64,000 nt of DNA from Bacteroidales bacterium (GTDB taxonomy: Bacteria > Bacteroidota > Bacteroidia > Bacteroidales > Marinilabiliaceae): NCBI GenBank assembly GCA_024401365.1, contig JAKSLE010000007.1:1-64000 (forward strand), in the 5' to 3' direction. Shown here in pieces: positions 45,387 to 55,197 of the stretch (the stretch's first letter is position 1; the number at the start of each line of letters is the position of its first letter). The translations under genes and the position numbers were made by a program. Under the pieces are notes generated by a model, which had not been told where the DNA came from, did not search any database, and saw only the letters and a program-made list of their open reading frames with translations.

Positions 45387-46271
45387 TTAGGCCAATGACT
45401 GTACACCTGCTGTAGCAACAGTACGATTTGTCTTCTTTATCAAACCTTGAAGCACTGCACCAGGACCAACCTCTGTGAATGAATCTACACCATCCTCAAT
45501 CATCTGGTTAACAGTCTGTGTCCAACGTACAGAAGCTGTAAGTTGAGCTACAAGATTCTTCTTAATCTCTTCTGGATCAGTAACAGGTTTAGCTACAACA
45601 TTCTGATATACTGGACATACAGGAGCTGTAAACTTTGTAGCCTCAATAGCAGCTGCCAAAGCAACGCGAGCAGGCTCCATAAATGGAGAATGGAAGCCGC
45701 CACTAACAGAGAGCTTCAATGCACGCTTAGCACCCTTCTCTGTAAGTTTAGCGCAAGCCTCATCAATACCAGCCTCAGAGCCTGAGATAACAAGCTGACC
45801 TGGACAGTTGTAGTTGGCAGGAACAACATCCTTAATACCTGCACAAACATCCTCAACTACTGCATCCTCAAGACCGATGATAGCAGCCATTGTAGACTTT
45901 GCCATCTCGCAAGCCTTCTGCATTGCCTGCGCACGCTGAGAAACAAGTTTTACACCATCCTCAAACGACATAGCACCAGCTGCAACAAGTGCCGAGAACT
46001 CACCAAGTGAGTGACCTGCCACCATGTCAGGCTTGAAATCAGCACCCATTGTCTTAGCCAATATTACTGAGTGAAGGAAAATAGCTGGCTGTGTAACCTT
46101 TGTCTGCTTAAGTTCCTCATCTGTACCTGCAAACATGATATCTGTAATCTTGAAGCCAAGAATCTCATTAGCCTTATCGAAGAGAGCCTTAGCCTCTGCT
46201 GAGTTCTCGTAGAGGTCCTTGCCCATACCTACGAACTGTGCGCCCTGACCAGGGAAAACGTATGCTTTCAT
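45387..46271 (-). CDS. fabD: Malonyl-CoA:ACP transacylase
   Basis: 294 aa. Loads malonate onto acyl carrier protein for fatty-acid synthesis. FPGQGAQFVGMGKDLY at the start, the nucleophile Ser88 in GHSLGEFSALVA, and the base His194 in SVSGGFHSPFM. Starts at the ATG at 46271 with a Bacteroides-type -7 element upstream. Followed by the class-IV aminotransferase homologue. Confidence 0.97.
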   Translation of the reverse strand: MKAYVFPGQGAQFVGMGKDLYENSAEAKALFDKANEILGFKITDIMFAGTDEELKQTKVTQPAIFLHSVILAKTMGADFKPDMVAGHSLGEFSALVAAGAMSFEDGVKLVSQRAQAMQKACEMAKSTMAAIIGLEDAVVEDVCAGIKDVVPANYNCPGQLVISGSEAGIDEACAKLTEKGAKRALKLSVSGGFHSPFMEPARVALAAAIEATKFTAPVCPVYQNVVAKPVTDPEEIKKNLVAQLTASVRWTQTVNQMIEDGVDSFTEVGPGAVLQGLIKKTNRTVATAGVQSLA

Positions 46272-46314
46272 TCTTAATATTTTGTGTTAATACTTTTCTT
46301 TTTAATGAACGACG

Positions 46315-46322
46315 CAAATATA
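46315..46322 (-). promoter_or_regulatory. -7 element of fabD
   Basis: TATATTTG on the minus strand, exact TAnnTTTG, 43 nt before the ATG at 46271, in the 72-nt gap after uvrA. No TTTG at -33. Confidence 0.5.
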
Positions 46323-46343
46323 CATAAAAATGTATTCATGCGC

Positions 46344-49106
46344 CTATTTTAGTTTCTCTTTTAGGAATCGACCTGTTACACTATCTGGATTTACAGCTAT
46401 CTGTTCCGGCGTCCCCGTTGCCACTATCCGTCCGCCATGAGTACCTGCACCTGGACCCATGTCAATGATATAGTCGGCACATTTTATAACATCCATATTA
46501 TGTTCGATGACAACAATCGAATGTCCAGCCTCAATAAGTCTGTTGAAGGCCTTCATCAACTTATTTATATCATGGAAATGCAAACCTGTTGTTGGCTCAT
46601 CAAAGATAAACAATGTAGGCTTCATCCGCTCTTCAGCAATAAAGGCTGCCAACTTGACGCGCTGGCTCTCGCCACCTGATAGTGTACTTGAAGATTGACC
46701 CATCTTGATATACCCTAAGCCAACCTCTTGCAATGGAAGCAGTCGCTTTACAATCTTGTGTTCAGCTGGCCCTGCGTTCTCACTGAAGAACTCTATCGCT
46801 TGATTGATGGTCATATCCAGGATATCCGATATATTCTTATCTCTATACTTGACATCCAATATCTCATCCTTGAATCGTTTACCATGACAAGCTTCACATT
46901 CAAGAACAACATCAGCCATGAACTGCATCTCTATATGCACCTTACCTTCGCCCTGACAAGTTTCACACCTTCCGCCCTTAGCGTTGAACGAGAAATGTGC
47001 TGTAGTATATCCGTTCTGCTTGGAGAGCTGCTGAGAACACATCAACTTCCTTATCTCATCATAAGCCTTTATATATGTAGCAGGATTCGAACGGGTACTC
47101 TTTCCTATCGGATTCTGATCTATAAACTCAACGGCAAAGACGCTATTTATTGATCCAGAAATATCACCCATCTTACCTGCGTGCTCTTCTACCCCTTCGC
47201 CTAATGCCTGCTTCAATGCTGGATAAAGGAGGCGAGTGACAAGCGTAGACTTTCCGCTACCGCTTACTCCTGTAACAACGGTCAGGCAGTTCAATGGGAA
47301 TGTAGCATCAATATTCTGCAAGTTATTCTCGCACAAATGAGATAGCACAATGCTCTTATTCCATACCCTGCGACTCTTGGGCAAAGCTATCTCCATCTGT
47401 CCACTAATATACTTGGTAGTAAGCGTATCTGCCTTGGCCATCTCTTCGATAGTACCGCTAAACACAACTTCTCCACCCAGTCGACCAGCTTCTGGCCCAA
47501 TATCAATAATCTGATCTGCCGCCTTTATAATATCCTCATCATGCTCAACGACGACAACGGTATTGCCCAACTGTTGCAACTGTCGCAATACCTTTATCAA
47601 CCTCTGCGTATCTGCTGAGTGAAGTCCAATACTTGGCTCATCAAGTATATACAAACTACCCACCAAACTGCTACCTATAGAAGTAGCGATATTTATACGC
47701 TGACTCTCACCACCCGAGAGTGTATTTGACAGTCTATTGAGTGTAAGATATTCCAAACCAATACCACAAAGCACATCTACACGCTGCCTTATCTCTTTCA
47801 GCAATCGTGCAGCTACACGCTCCTCATATTCGTTCAGCACTAACCCATGAACCCACTGCTGGAGTTCCTCGAGCGACATCTGCACCAGTTCAGTTATGCT
47901 CTTCCCGTTAATCTTTACGTACGATGCCTCAGGACGCAGGCGGGCGCCATGACACTCTGGACAAGTCGTCTTACCTCTGTAACGAGCCAAAAGCACCCTA
48001 TACTGTATCTTGTACTGGTTCTCTTTCACCATCTGGAAGAAATCATCAATACCATAGATACCCCTACCTCCATGCCATAGCAAGTCGCGCTCAGACTTCG
48101 ACATATCTTTATAGGGTTTATAGACGTCAAATATATGGGATGTCTTACGAATAAAATCGCTCTTCCATTCGCCTAGCTTGACTCCGCTCCATGGTGTAAC
48201 GCACCCCTCAGCAACACTGAGATTGGGATCCTTTATCACAAGATCGGGATCTATGTCAACTATCTTACCGAACCCCTCACATCTTGGGCACGCGCCAACG
48301 GGTGAGTTGAACGTAAAAAGTTGCTCAGTAGGTGACTCAAATATCATTCCATCAGCCTCAAACTTGTTCGAGAACATTTGCTCACTATATGTTCTGTCGG
48401 CATTGAATACCCTGACTACACAGTAACCATTTCCCTCATAAAATGCAGTAGACACAGAATCCGACAGACGAGTTATGGTATCAGCCTCTTTATTTGCCAC
48501 TACACGGTCGATAATAAGGCTTACCTCATCCGTCACATCTGGTATAATTTCGGGTGAAATGCTTATTGTCTCTCCCTTTACATCAATACGAGTAAAGCCT
48601 TGACTGATAAGGCTCTCGTAATTGGGATTATTTAAAGGAGCCAGCAACATAGCCCTTGTACCTTCCGGTAACGACACTATGGCATCCACTACATCCGTTA
48701 CTGTATGACGTTTCACCTCTACTCCGGATATCGGCGAGTATGTCTTGCCTATACGAGAGAATAGTATCTTCAGATAATCATACACCTCGGTTGACGTACC
48801 CACAGTGGAACGAGGATTCCTAGTATTTACCTTCTGCTCAATGGCTATTGCAGGTGGAATACCATGTATATAATCAACCTCCGGCTTATTGTTACGACCT
48901 AGAAACTGACGTGCATAAGAGTTGAGGCTCTCAACGTATCGTCGCTGGCCCTCTGCATAAAGGGTGTCGAATGCCAAAGACGACTTACCGCTACCACTCA
49001 CACCTGTAACTACTACAAGTTTCCCTAGCGGAATCTGAACATCAATATTCTTCAGATTGTTAACTCTGGCGCGATGAACGTCAATATATTTTTTATCTGT
49101 AGTCAT
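46344..49106 (-). CDS. uvrA: Excinuclease ABC subunit A
   Basis: 920 aa. DNA damage sensor of nucleotide excision repair. Two ABC ATPase modules: Walker A GVSGSGKSS at 35-43 and a second GVSGSGKST near 645; signatures NTLSGGESQRINIA and STLSGGESQRVKLA. Zinc modules with CPECHGARL, CETCQGEGKV and CEACHGKRF. Complete. Starts 14 nt inside the end of ppk, so translation is probably coupled. Confidence 0.98.
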   Translation of the reverse strand: MTTDKKYIDVHRARVNNLKNIDVQIPLGKLVVVTGVSGSGKSSLAFDTLYAEGQRRYVESLNSYARQFLGRNNKPEVDYIHGIPPAIAIEQKVNTRNPRSTVGTSTEVYDYLKILFSRIGKTYSPISGVEVKRHTVTDVVDAIVSLPEGTRAMLLAPLNNPNYESLISQGFTRIDVKGETISISPEIIPDVTDEVSLIIDRVVANKEADTITRLSDSVSTAFYEGNGYCVVRVFNADRTYSEQMFSNKFEADGMIFESPTEQLFTFNSPVGACPRCEGFGKIVDIDPDLVIKDPNLSVAEGCVTPWSGVKLGEWKSDFIRKTSHIFDVYKPYKDMSKSERDLLWHGGRGIYGIDDFFQMVKENQYKIQYRVLLARYRGKTTCPECHGARLRPEASYVKINGKSITELVQMSLEELQQWVHGLVLNEYEERVAARLLKEIRQRVDVLCGIGLEYLTLNRLSNTLSGGESQRINIATSIGSSLVGSLYILDEPSIGLHSADTQRLIKVLRQLQQLGNTVVVVEHDEDIIKAADQIIDIGPEAGRLGGEVVFSGTIEEMAKADTLTTKYISGQMEIALPKSRRVWNKSIVLSHLCENNLQNIDATFPLNCLTVVTGVSGSGKSTLVTRLLYPALKQALGEGVEEHAGKMGDISGSINSVFAVEFIDQNPIGKSTRSNPATYIKAYDEIRKLMCSQQLSKQNGYTTAHFSFNAKGGRCETCQGEGKVHIEMQFMADVVLECEACHGKRFKDEILDVKYRDKNISDILDMTINQAIEFFSENAGPAEHKIVKRLLPLQEVGLGYIKMGQSSSTLSGGESQRVKLAAFIAEERMKPTLFIFDEPTTGLHFHDINKLMKAFNRLIEAGHSIVVIEHNMDVIKCADYIIDMGPGAGTHGGRIVATGTPEQIAVNPDSVTGRFLKEKLK

Positions 49107-51174
49107 TTGTCTTTGTCAGTTCTTCAAAAATCATATCCTGAGCCCTGAAGATTGGCTCTTCAGGAGTTCTTTCTGGCTTATGCCCTTTAAGTGTTTTATC
49201 TAGTATTCGTGCCTTGACATTGTCCATGAGTTGGAACTCCAACAAACGGATAATCTCGTCACGAATCATCTTGTCTTTTATTGGGAATGCTATCTCTATA
49301 CGACGCTCTACATTACGGTTCAACCAGTCACTGGATGTAAGGTACATCTTCGCTTCTTCACCGCGACCGAATACCCAAACACGTCCGTGCTCAAGATATC
49401 TGTCTATTATTCGTCGCACCGAGATATTCTCGCTGTACGGTTGCTCTGGCACCAGACAACTGATACCTCTGACTATCAGATCTATCTTTACACCAGCCCC
49501 ACTAGCCTCATATAGCAAATCTATCAATGCATGGTTTTGCATGCCATTCATCTTCAGCAGAATATATCCTTCCTCACCTCGTCCCACCTTATCGATCTCT
49601 CCTTGTATCAGACGCTTGAGTTGGTCCACCATGTTCAACTGGCTCATCAACAATGCCTTGAGATGAGGCAATCTAGCCTGATCTTCCAAATAATCAAATA
49701 CCTCTCCTACCTCTTGCGTTATCTCTTTATCGGCAGTGAAAAGTGCATGGTCGGTGTATATCTCCGCTGTACGTTCATTGAAATTACCTGTCGACAGATA
49801 GGCATACGACATATCACGACCGTCGGCTTCTTCTCTTACAACGAGTGCCATCTTAGCATGAACCTTAAGTCGTGGCAAAGAATATATAACATGAACACCC
49901 GACTTCTTCAACTGTTCAGCTACTTCCAGATTATTATACTCGTCAAAACGCGCCTTGAGCTCCACAAATACAGTTACCCTCTTTTGGTTGTGCGCAGCTG
50001 CCGCCATCAACGAATTGACAACTGCCGAGTTGTGGCACACGCGATAAAGTGACATCTTTATCTCCTTGACATTAGGATCAATAGAGGCCTCACTCAAGAA
50101 ACGTATCACATAGTCGAACGACTGATATGGATAATGCAATATCTGATCTCGCTCTTTTATTACATCAAATATAGAGCTATGCGTGTGCATCCTCTTTGGT
50201 CGCAAAAAAATACGTTCCTCGTGCTTTTCTTCTTTAAGCAAATTGCTAGGAAACTGATCGAGCTGATTGAGCGACAGATAGTGACCTACGCGCACAGCCT
50301 CTTGTGAGGAGAAATTGAACATCCCCTCAAGATAACGAAGCAGATCAGGGGCAATAGCTGAATCGACGTAGAAACTCGACTCAGCTCCAGTATTTCTACT
50401 AGCTTGCGAATGCTTTACTCTGTCTACCAAATCACGACCGGCTAGGTCCAACAACCCGAGGTCAGCATCTCGTGCAACCTTCATACACCATACACCATCA
50501 ATATTGTATCCTGGGAAGAGCGTGTGTATACTCAAACGTATGATATCATCTAGGAAAACAATATGGTGTAGTCCATCGCCTATATCTGGCAATTGGACGA
50601 ATCTTGGGAAATTATGAATAGGGAGTTTGACAAGCGCATAGTGTGGGTGGTGTCCCACACTGTTTCGCCTGTCATTCTTTGGATACATCTTAATAGCAAA
50701 GTATGGGCGGTCGTTACGCAGGAATATACGCGTAGCCCTACTCAGCACCAATGGTTGCAGATATGCTATGATGGCATTCTCGAAGTACGACTTCATGAAC
50801 TGTCGGTGGCGCTCATCTTGCGGCATTTCACCTAAGTGTAGTCGCACCCCTTGTTTCTCCAAAGCTGGACATATCTGCTTATAGAGGATATCATCTACCT
50901 CTCGCATCTGCTCCGATACGATATGGTTAATCTGTGCCAAGGTATCTTGGGGGTCCAGCACATCTTCTATCTGCTGCTTATTGGTTGCCGCCTGACGATA
51001 TTCAGAGACTCGCACGCCGTAGAACTCTATGAGATTTGACGAATAAATCGACAAGAAACGTATACGCTCAGACACAGCAATATCCATACTCCTAGCCTCT
51101 TCGAGAACCCTGAAGTTGAACGCTAGCCAACTAACGTCACGATTGAAATATGTATATTTTGTCTCCTTCGTCAT
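49093..51174 (-). CDS. ppk: Polyphosphate kinase 1
   Basis: 693 aa from the ATG at 51174. Makes inorganic polyphosphate from ATP. N-terminal YFNRDVSWLAFNFRVLEEA, middle YPYQSFDYVIRFLSEASIDPNVKEIKMSLYR, then the phospholipase-D-like core with the autophosphorylated His in VHAKMALVVRE near 430 and the second conserved His in DHALFTADKE. Overlaps uvrA by 14 nt. Its promoter lies just after the GH43 stop. Confidence 0.96.
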   Translation of the reverse strand: MTKETKYTYFNRDVSWLAFNFRVLEEARSMDIAVSERIRFLSIYSSNLIEFYGVRVSEYRQAATNKQQIEDVLDPQDTLAQINHIVSEQMREVDDILYKQICPALEKQGVRLHLGEMPQDERHRQFMKSYFENAIIAYLQPLVLSRATRIFLRNDRPYFAIKMYPKNDRRNSVGHHPHYALVKLPIHNFPRFVQLPDIGDGLHHIVFLDDIIRLSIHTLFPGYNIDGVWCMKVARDADLGLLDLAGRDLVDRVKHSQASRNTGAESSFYVDSAIAPDLLRYLEGMFNFSSQEAVRVGHYLSLNQLDQFPSNLLKEEKHEERIFLRPKRMHTHSSIFDVIKERDQILHYPYQSFDYVIRFLSEASIDPNVKEIKMSLYRVCHNSAVVNSLMAAAAHNQKRVTVFVELKARFDEYNNLEVAEQLKKSGVHVIYSLPRLKVHAKMALVVREEADGRDMSYAYLSTGNFNERTAEIYTDHALFTADKEITQEVGEVFDYLEDQARLPHLKALLMSQLNMVDQLKRLIQGEIDKVGRGEEGYILLKMNGMQNHALIDLLYEASGAGVKIDLIVRGISCLVPEQPYSENISVRRIIDRYLEHGRVWVFGRGEEAKMYLTSSDWLNRNVERRIEIAFPIKDKMIRDEIIRLLEFQLMDNVKARILDKTLKGHKPERTPEEPIFRAQDMIFEELTKTNDYR

Positions 51175-51183
51175 CGTAGACTG

Positions 51184-51191
51184 CAAAGATA
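51184..51191 (-). promoter_or_regulatory. -7 element of ppk-uvrA
   Basis: TATCTTTG on the minus strand, exact TAnnTTTG, 9 nt before the ATG at 51174, implying a very short leader. Confidence 0.55.
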
Positions 51192-51199
51192 AGCATTTT

Positions 51200-52531
51200 T
51201 TACTTGCTCATCTTCCACCAATCCAGCACGAACAATTCATCAGAACCTTCGCCCTTGAATACTAAATAAAGATTGTGTATGCCGGTTGCCTTTGCATTGA
51301 GTTTTCCCTGGAATATCTTCCATGCATAAGCTTTCCCCTTGATATCTACAGTACCTACAAGCTCTCCTTCTTTTGAATCGAGGCGAATCTCAACCTTACC
51401 TGCCTTCTTTGGCATAGCAGACACACTGATTGTCTTAGCTCCGGTAGCCATATCTACGCCTCTTAGCATTATGTAGTCGCCATTCTCAATGTTCGTAACT
51501 ACAATGCCCTTATCACTTTTCTGTGTCTTTACCCACTCAGCTTTAGCCATTGTCTCTGCCTCTACCCTCTTGAATGGATCTAGCCACTTTATCTGCTTCA
51601 CGCCCTCTGGATCCCAGTAATCGATCTTCTGTATTGTACCATCTTCATTGAACTTCATCTCGGCTACAGACACCGAACGTCGTTCAGCATGTCTATACTC
51701 TTTACCTTGCTGCTTAAGTTGTGTCGCCCATACATCGTAATTCAAACCGAACACATACCACTTATCTCCAAAAGGAACAATACCTGGATGGTTACCACGA
51801 CTCTTCTGAGTATGCGGCATAATATCTCCCTTTGCCTCCCATGGACCCTCAATAGAGTGACTCATAGCATATCCTATACCCTCAGGACAACATGTGGAAG
51901 CGAATGCCATATAGTACCAGTTGTCTTTCTTAAACATCCATGGACCCTCTTGGTAATCCTTAGGAGCCTCAAGACGAACAATACCTCCTGAATATGATAT
52001 CATGTCGCGATTGAGTTTGCAGTAATATGGACGAGGATTACCCCAGTATAGACATGCTTGACCGTTGTCATCAATAAATGGAGATGGGTCAATATCGTAC
52101 CAATGCTCCTTCTGCCATATCATAGGCTGACCGATAGGATCCTTGAATGGACCATACGGTGTATCTGATACCAAAACACCTATACCATGACCATGGATTG
52201 GGCAGTACATATAGTACTTGCCATTGCGCTTGATCACCTGCTCAGCCCAAGCACCATTCTTGTTGTCATACCACTTGAAGTCGTCAAGTGATGCTACAGA
52301 GCCTCGATCCGTGAAGTTGGCCATATCCGTGGTCGTATAGAGCAACCAATCGTACATAGCAAAATTTTCTGCTGTATCTGCATCATGCGTAGTGTAGAGA
52401 AATAGTGTGTCTCCCTCTACCATAGGAGCCGGATCTGCGGTGAACTTAGTCCATACCACAGGGTTCTGTGCCATTGCTGCACCAGTAGCTATTGTCGCCA
52501 TCAACGCTACCAAGAATTTGATTCTCTTCAT
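51200..52531 (-). CDS. Glycoside hydrolase family 43 with CBM6-like domain
   Basis: 443 aa from the ATG at 52531. Signal peptide ends at AAMAQ. The five-bladed propeller carries the GH43 acids: Asp in FTADPAPMV (base), Asp in YDIDPSPFID (pKa modulator) and Glu in YQEGPWMFKK (acid). From about residue 320 a CBM6-type sandwich follows (VEAETMAKAEWVKT, ENGDYIMLRGVD, GIHNLYLVFKG, LDWWKM). It likely removes arabinose or xylose units from plant or host-diet polysaccharide in the periplasm or outside. No SusCD pair is next to it; it sits 31 nt after fluC, possibly in the nadE transcript. Confidence 0.9.
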   Translation of the reverse strand: MKRIKFLVALMATIATGAAMAQNPVVWTKFTADPAPMVEGDTLFLYTTHDADTAENFAMYDWLLYTTTDMANFTDRGSVASLDDFKWYDNKNGAWAEQVIKRNGKYYMYCPIHGHGIGVLVSDTPYGPFKDPIGQPMIWQKEHWYDIDPSPFIDDNGQACLYWGNPRPYYCKLNRDMISYSGGIVRLEAPKDYQEGPWMFKKDNWYYMAFASTCCPEGIGYAMSHSIEGPWEAKGDIMPHTQKSRGNHPGIVPFGDKWYVFGLNYDVWATQLKQQGKEYRHAERRSVSVAEMKFNEDGTIQKIDYWDPEGVKQIKWLDPFKRVEAETMAKAEWVKTQKSDKGIVVTNIENGDYIMLRGVDMATGAKTISVSAMPKKAGKVEIRLDSKEGELVGTVDIKGKAYAWKIFQGKLNAKATGIHNLYLVFKGEGSDELFVLDWWKMSK

Positions 52532-52562
52532 TGTGTTTAACTGTTTTGTTATATACATTAGA

Positions 52563-52916
52563 CTATACTTTCATTCCTAAATATACCATTGTCAGCCCAC
52601 CTATTATTGTTGCCGACATGTATAATGCTAATAATCCCCAGTGACCTGCATTCATCATAGCCAACGACTCATTGCAGAAGGTCGACATAGTGGTAAAACC
52701 GCCACAAAGACCCACTGTCAGCATCGGCTTCATCTCTGCACTGATATACTTACCTATTGATGCATTGAACATTCCTATAAGGAGGCAACCTGCCAAATTG
52801 GCTACTAGTGTCCCCATAGGGAAGCCGTTATACATACCCACAGGCATAAGCTTACCTATTAAAAAGCGAAGAACCGACCCTACGCCTCCTCCTAAAAACA
52901 CATACAGTATCTGCAT
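52563..52916 (-). CDS. crcB: Fluoride channel FluC (CrcB)
   Basis: 117 aa from the ATG at 52916, four membrane helices. Exports fluoride. Family marks: GGGVGSVLRFL at the start, GFPMGTLVANLAGC (pore Asn) near 31-44, and GLCGGFTTMSTF near 70-81 with the Phe box. Its ATG overlaps the nadE stop (TGATG). I see no fluoride riboswitch upstream; nadE is in the way. Confidence 0.95.
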   Translation of the reverse strand: MQILYVFLGGGVGSVLRFLIGKLMPVGMYNGFPMGTLVANLAGCLLIGMFNASIGKYISAEMKPMLTVGLCGGFTTMSTFCNESLAMMNAGHWGLLALYMSATIIGGLTMVYLGMKV

Positions 52917-54835
52917 CAATCGAGTCGTTCTAGTTCCTCAAGCCACAATGCACTGGTAGCATCACTAGGCATACGCCAATCACCTCGTGGCGAGAGTGTC
53001 ACACTACCTACCTTTGGTCCGTCGGGCATAGCCGAACGCTTAAACTGCTGACTGAAGAATCTGCGTACAAATGTTGTGAGCCATTTCTTGACGAACGGAC
53101 GGTCGTATGTTCCCTCAAATGCCTTACAAGCCATATGTAGCAACACCTCTGGCGAATAGCCAAAACGCATGAAGTTGTACATAAAGAAATCGTGCAGCTC
53201 GTATGGACCTACCAAATCCTCTGTCTTCTGAGCTATCTCGCCCTTCTCATCTGCAGGGAGAAGCTCAGGACTGATAGGAGTATCATAAATATCGAGCAGA
53301 TAAGGCTTAGCCTCCACCATATCAGGCTGCTCTGCTACGAAATTGACGAGATACTTCACCAATGTCTTTGGTACCGATGCATTTACTCCATACATCGACA
53401 TCTGGTCGCCGTTGTAAGTAGCCCATCCGAGAGCCAACTCACTAAGGTCACCCGTACCTACAACCAAGCCGCCATCTCTGTTGGCTATATCCATCAATAT
53501 CTGAGTACGCTCACGAGCCTGCGAATTCTCGTATGTTACCGATCTGTCCGTATCTGGTAGGTTAATATCCTTGAAGTGTTGTATGCACGCATCTTTAATG
53601 CTAATCTCTCGGATCTCAACACCCAATGCCTTCATAAGGTTGATAGCGTTGTTGTATGTACGACCCGTAGTGCCGAATCCTGGCATCGTCACTCCTATTA
53701 TCTGCTTTCGGTCCATACCTAAGGCATCAAATGTCTTGACAGTTACCAGCAATGCTAATGTTGAATCCAAACCTCCTGATATACCCACTACAGCACGCTT
53801 AGAGTAAGAGGCCTCCATACGTTGAGCCAATCCCCAAACCTGGATATTGAATATCTCTTCGCAACGCTCCTTCACGCTACGCTCATCCTTCGGAATGAAT
53901 GGATGTGGATCGAAATCTCGGCGTATATCTTCCACATTAAGACCACCTGCCGAAGCTACTGCAATCTCGTCGTATGCAGCTATATTGTACGAGTTGAATG
54001 TTGTCGTCTTAGATCGCATAGCCTTTATCTTGTTGAGGTCGATATCGGCTACTACGAGCTGACTCTCTCTACAGAATCTCTTAGCTGTCGCTATCATTTT
54101 GCCATTCTCAAATACCATGGCATTGCCAGCAAATACTAGGTCGGTCGTTGACTCTCCTATACCCGATGAAGCATATATATAGGCGCTAATGGTACGTGCA
54201 CTTTGCTGACTCAACAACGATACTAAATAATCGTGTTTGCCTACCATCTCATTCGATGCCGAGAGGTTGAATATCACTTCGGCCCCAGCCTGAGTCAACC
54301 CAGTTGATGGTGGATTAGGTGTCCACACATCTTCACATAGCTCAATACCGAACTTAAAATCGCTGTCGTTGCCAAAAATGAAGTTGGTACCTATCACAGC
54401 ATTTAGCCCGTCGTCTTTCGCTCCTACTGGTATCTCAAGCCCGCTTTTGAACCAACGCGATTCATAAAACTCACCGTAGTTGGGTATATATTGCTTCGGC
54501 ACAATGGCTAATATCTCACCGCCTTTAATCACGAATGCACAATTGTATAGTGCTCCCCTATAGTAATGTGGAGCGCCTACAATAGAGGTTATCGCCAACT
54601 CTTTGGTCGATTCAGCTATCGCAAGCACTCCATACAAAGCCTCCTTCTGGAAGTATGGCTGCAGGAACAGGTCGGCACAGGTATATCCTGTCACACAGAG
54701 CTCAGGCAAAACAATCACCTCGGCGCCCTCTTCTTCTGCGCCTTGAATAAGTGAAATTATCTCTTCAACATTATGCTTGATATCTGCAATCTTGATACGT
54801 GGTATCGCTGATGCAACTCTATAAAATCCTGACAT
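52916..54835 (-). CDS. nadE: Glutamine-dependent NAD+ synthetase
   Basis: 639 aa, the long two-domain form. The N-terminal nitrilase-type glutaminase has Glu in EEGAEVIVLPELCVTGYTC, Lys in VPKQYIPNYGEFYE and the nucleophile Cys in ELCEDVWTP. The C-terminal synthetase has the PP-loop VVGISGGLDSTL near 350 and VVGTGDLSELALGWATYNGD. Converts nicotinic acid adenine dinucleotide to NAD+. Head of a set with crcB and GH43. Confidence 0.97.
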   Translation of the reverse strand: MSGFYRVASAIPRIKIADIKHNVEEIISLIQGAEEEGAEVIVLPELCVTGYTCADLFLQPYFQKEALYGVLAIAESTKELAITSIVGAPHYYRGALYNCAFVIKGGEILAIVPKQYIPNYGEFYESRWFKSGLEIPVGAKDDGLNAVIGTNFIFGNDSDFKFGIELCEDVWTPNPPSTGLTQAGAEVIFNLSASNEMVGKHDYLVSLLSQQSARTISAYIYASSGIGESTTDLVFAGNAMVFENGKMIATAKRFCRESQLVVADIDLNKIKAMRSKTTTFNSYNIAAYDEIAVASAGGLNVEDIRRDFDPHPFIPKDERSVKERCEEIFNIQVWGLAQRMEASYSKRAVVGISGGLDSTLALLVTVKTFDALGMDRKQIIGVTMPGFGTTGRTYNNAINLMKALGVEIREISIKDACIQHFKDINLPDTDRSVTYENSQARERTQILMDIANRDGGLVVGTGDLSELALGWATYNGDQMSMYGVNASVPKTLVKYLVNFVAEQPDMVEAKPYLLDIYDTPISPELLPADEKGEIAQKTEDLVGPYELHDFFMYNFMRFGYSPEVLLHMACKAFEGTYDRPFVKKWLTTFVRRFFSQQFKRSAMPDGPKVGSVTLSPRGDWRMPSDATSALWLEELERLD

Positions 54836-55197
54836 ATATCATTTGTGATTATTTCTCACGCGAATATAACTACTATTGGGTTATATTCCTAATGAACTGA
54901 CAACTAATGACAACTATCTCGTCAGCTCTCTTCTCATTACCTACTCCACTGACCTCTTTATGGTTTATTTTGTAAACCAAATGTTAAAAATGAGCAAATT
55001 AATTGATTACCATTTGGTTTATAAAATAAACTTCATATCTTTGCCTCCATAATCATCTAAGAGCAAAAGAGATTATGCTAGCTTAAAGCAAGCGAGAGTC
55101 GACCTCCTTGCTTCTCTTTTTCCCTCGATGGTTTATAAAATAAACTAAAAACAACTCGCTGCACAACAAACAAGTGCAGCTTAATAACAAAACAAAC
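54836..55197 (+). promoter_or_regulatory. Regulatory region with promoter and three palindromic operators
   Basis: 362 nt without a gene. Promoter: TTTG (55013-55016), 19 nt, TATCTTTG (55036-55043). Three palindromes GTTTA-N5-TAAAC: 54963-54977, 55017-55031 and 55131-55145; the last two are identical (GTTTATAAAATAAAC). The second fills the space between -33 and -7, so a bound protein would block RNA polymerase. The third lies in the leader. The small winged-helix regulator encoded downstream is the obvious candidate binder. The left part must also hold the nadE promoter, which I cannot place. Confidence 0.7.

Noticed and set aside
47080..47092. GCAGGATTCGAAC, resembling the T-arm of a tRNA on the complement strand
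   Set aside because: It lies inside uvrA in an intact reading frame, and no acceptor stem or anticodon arm can be formed around it.
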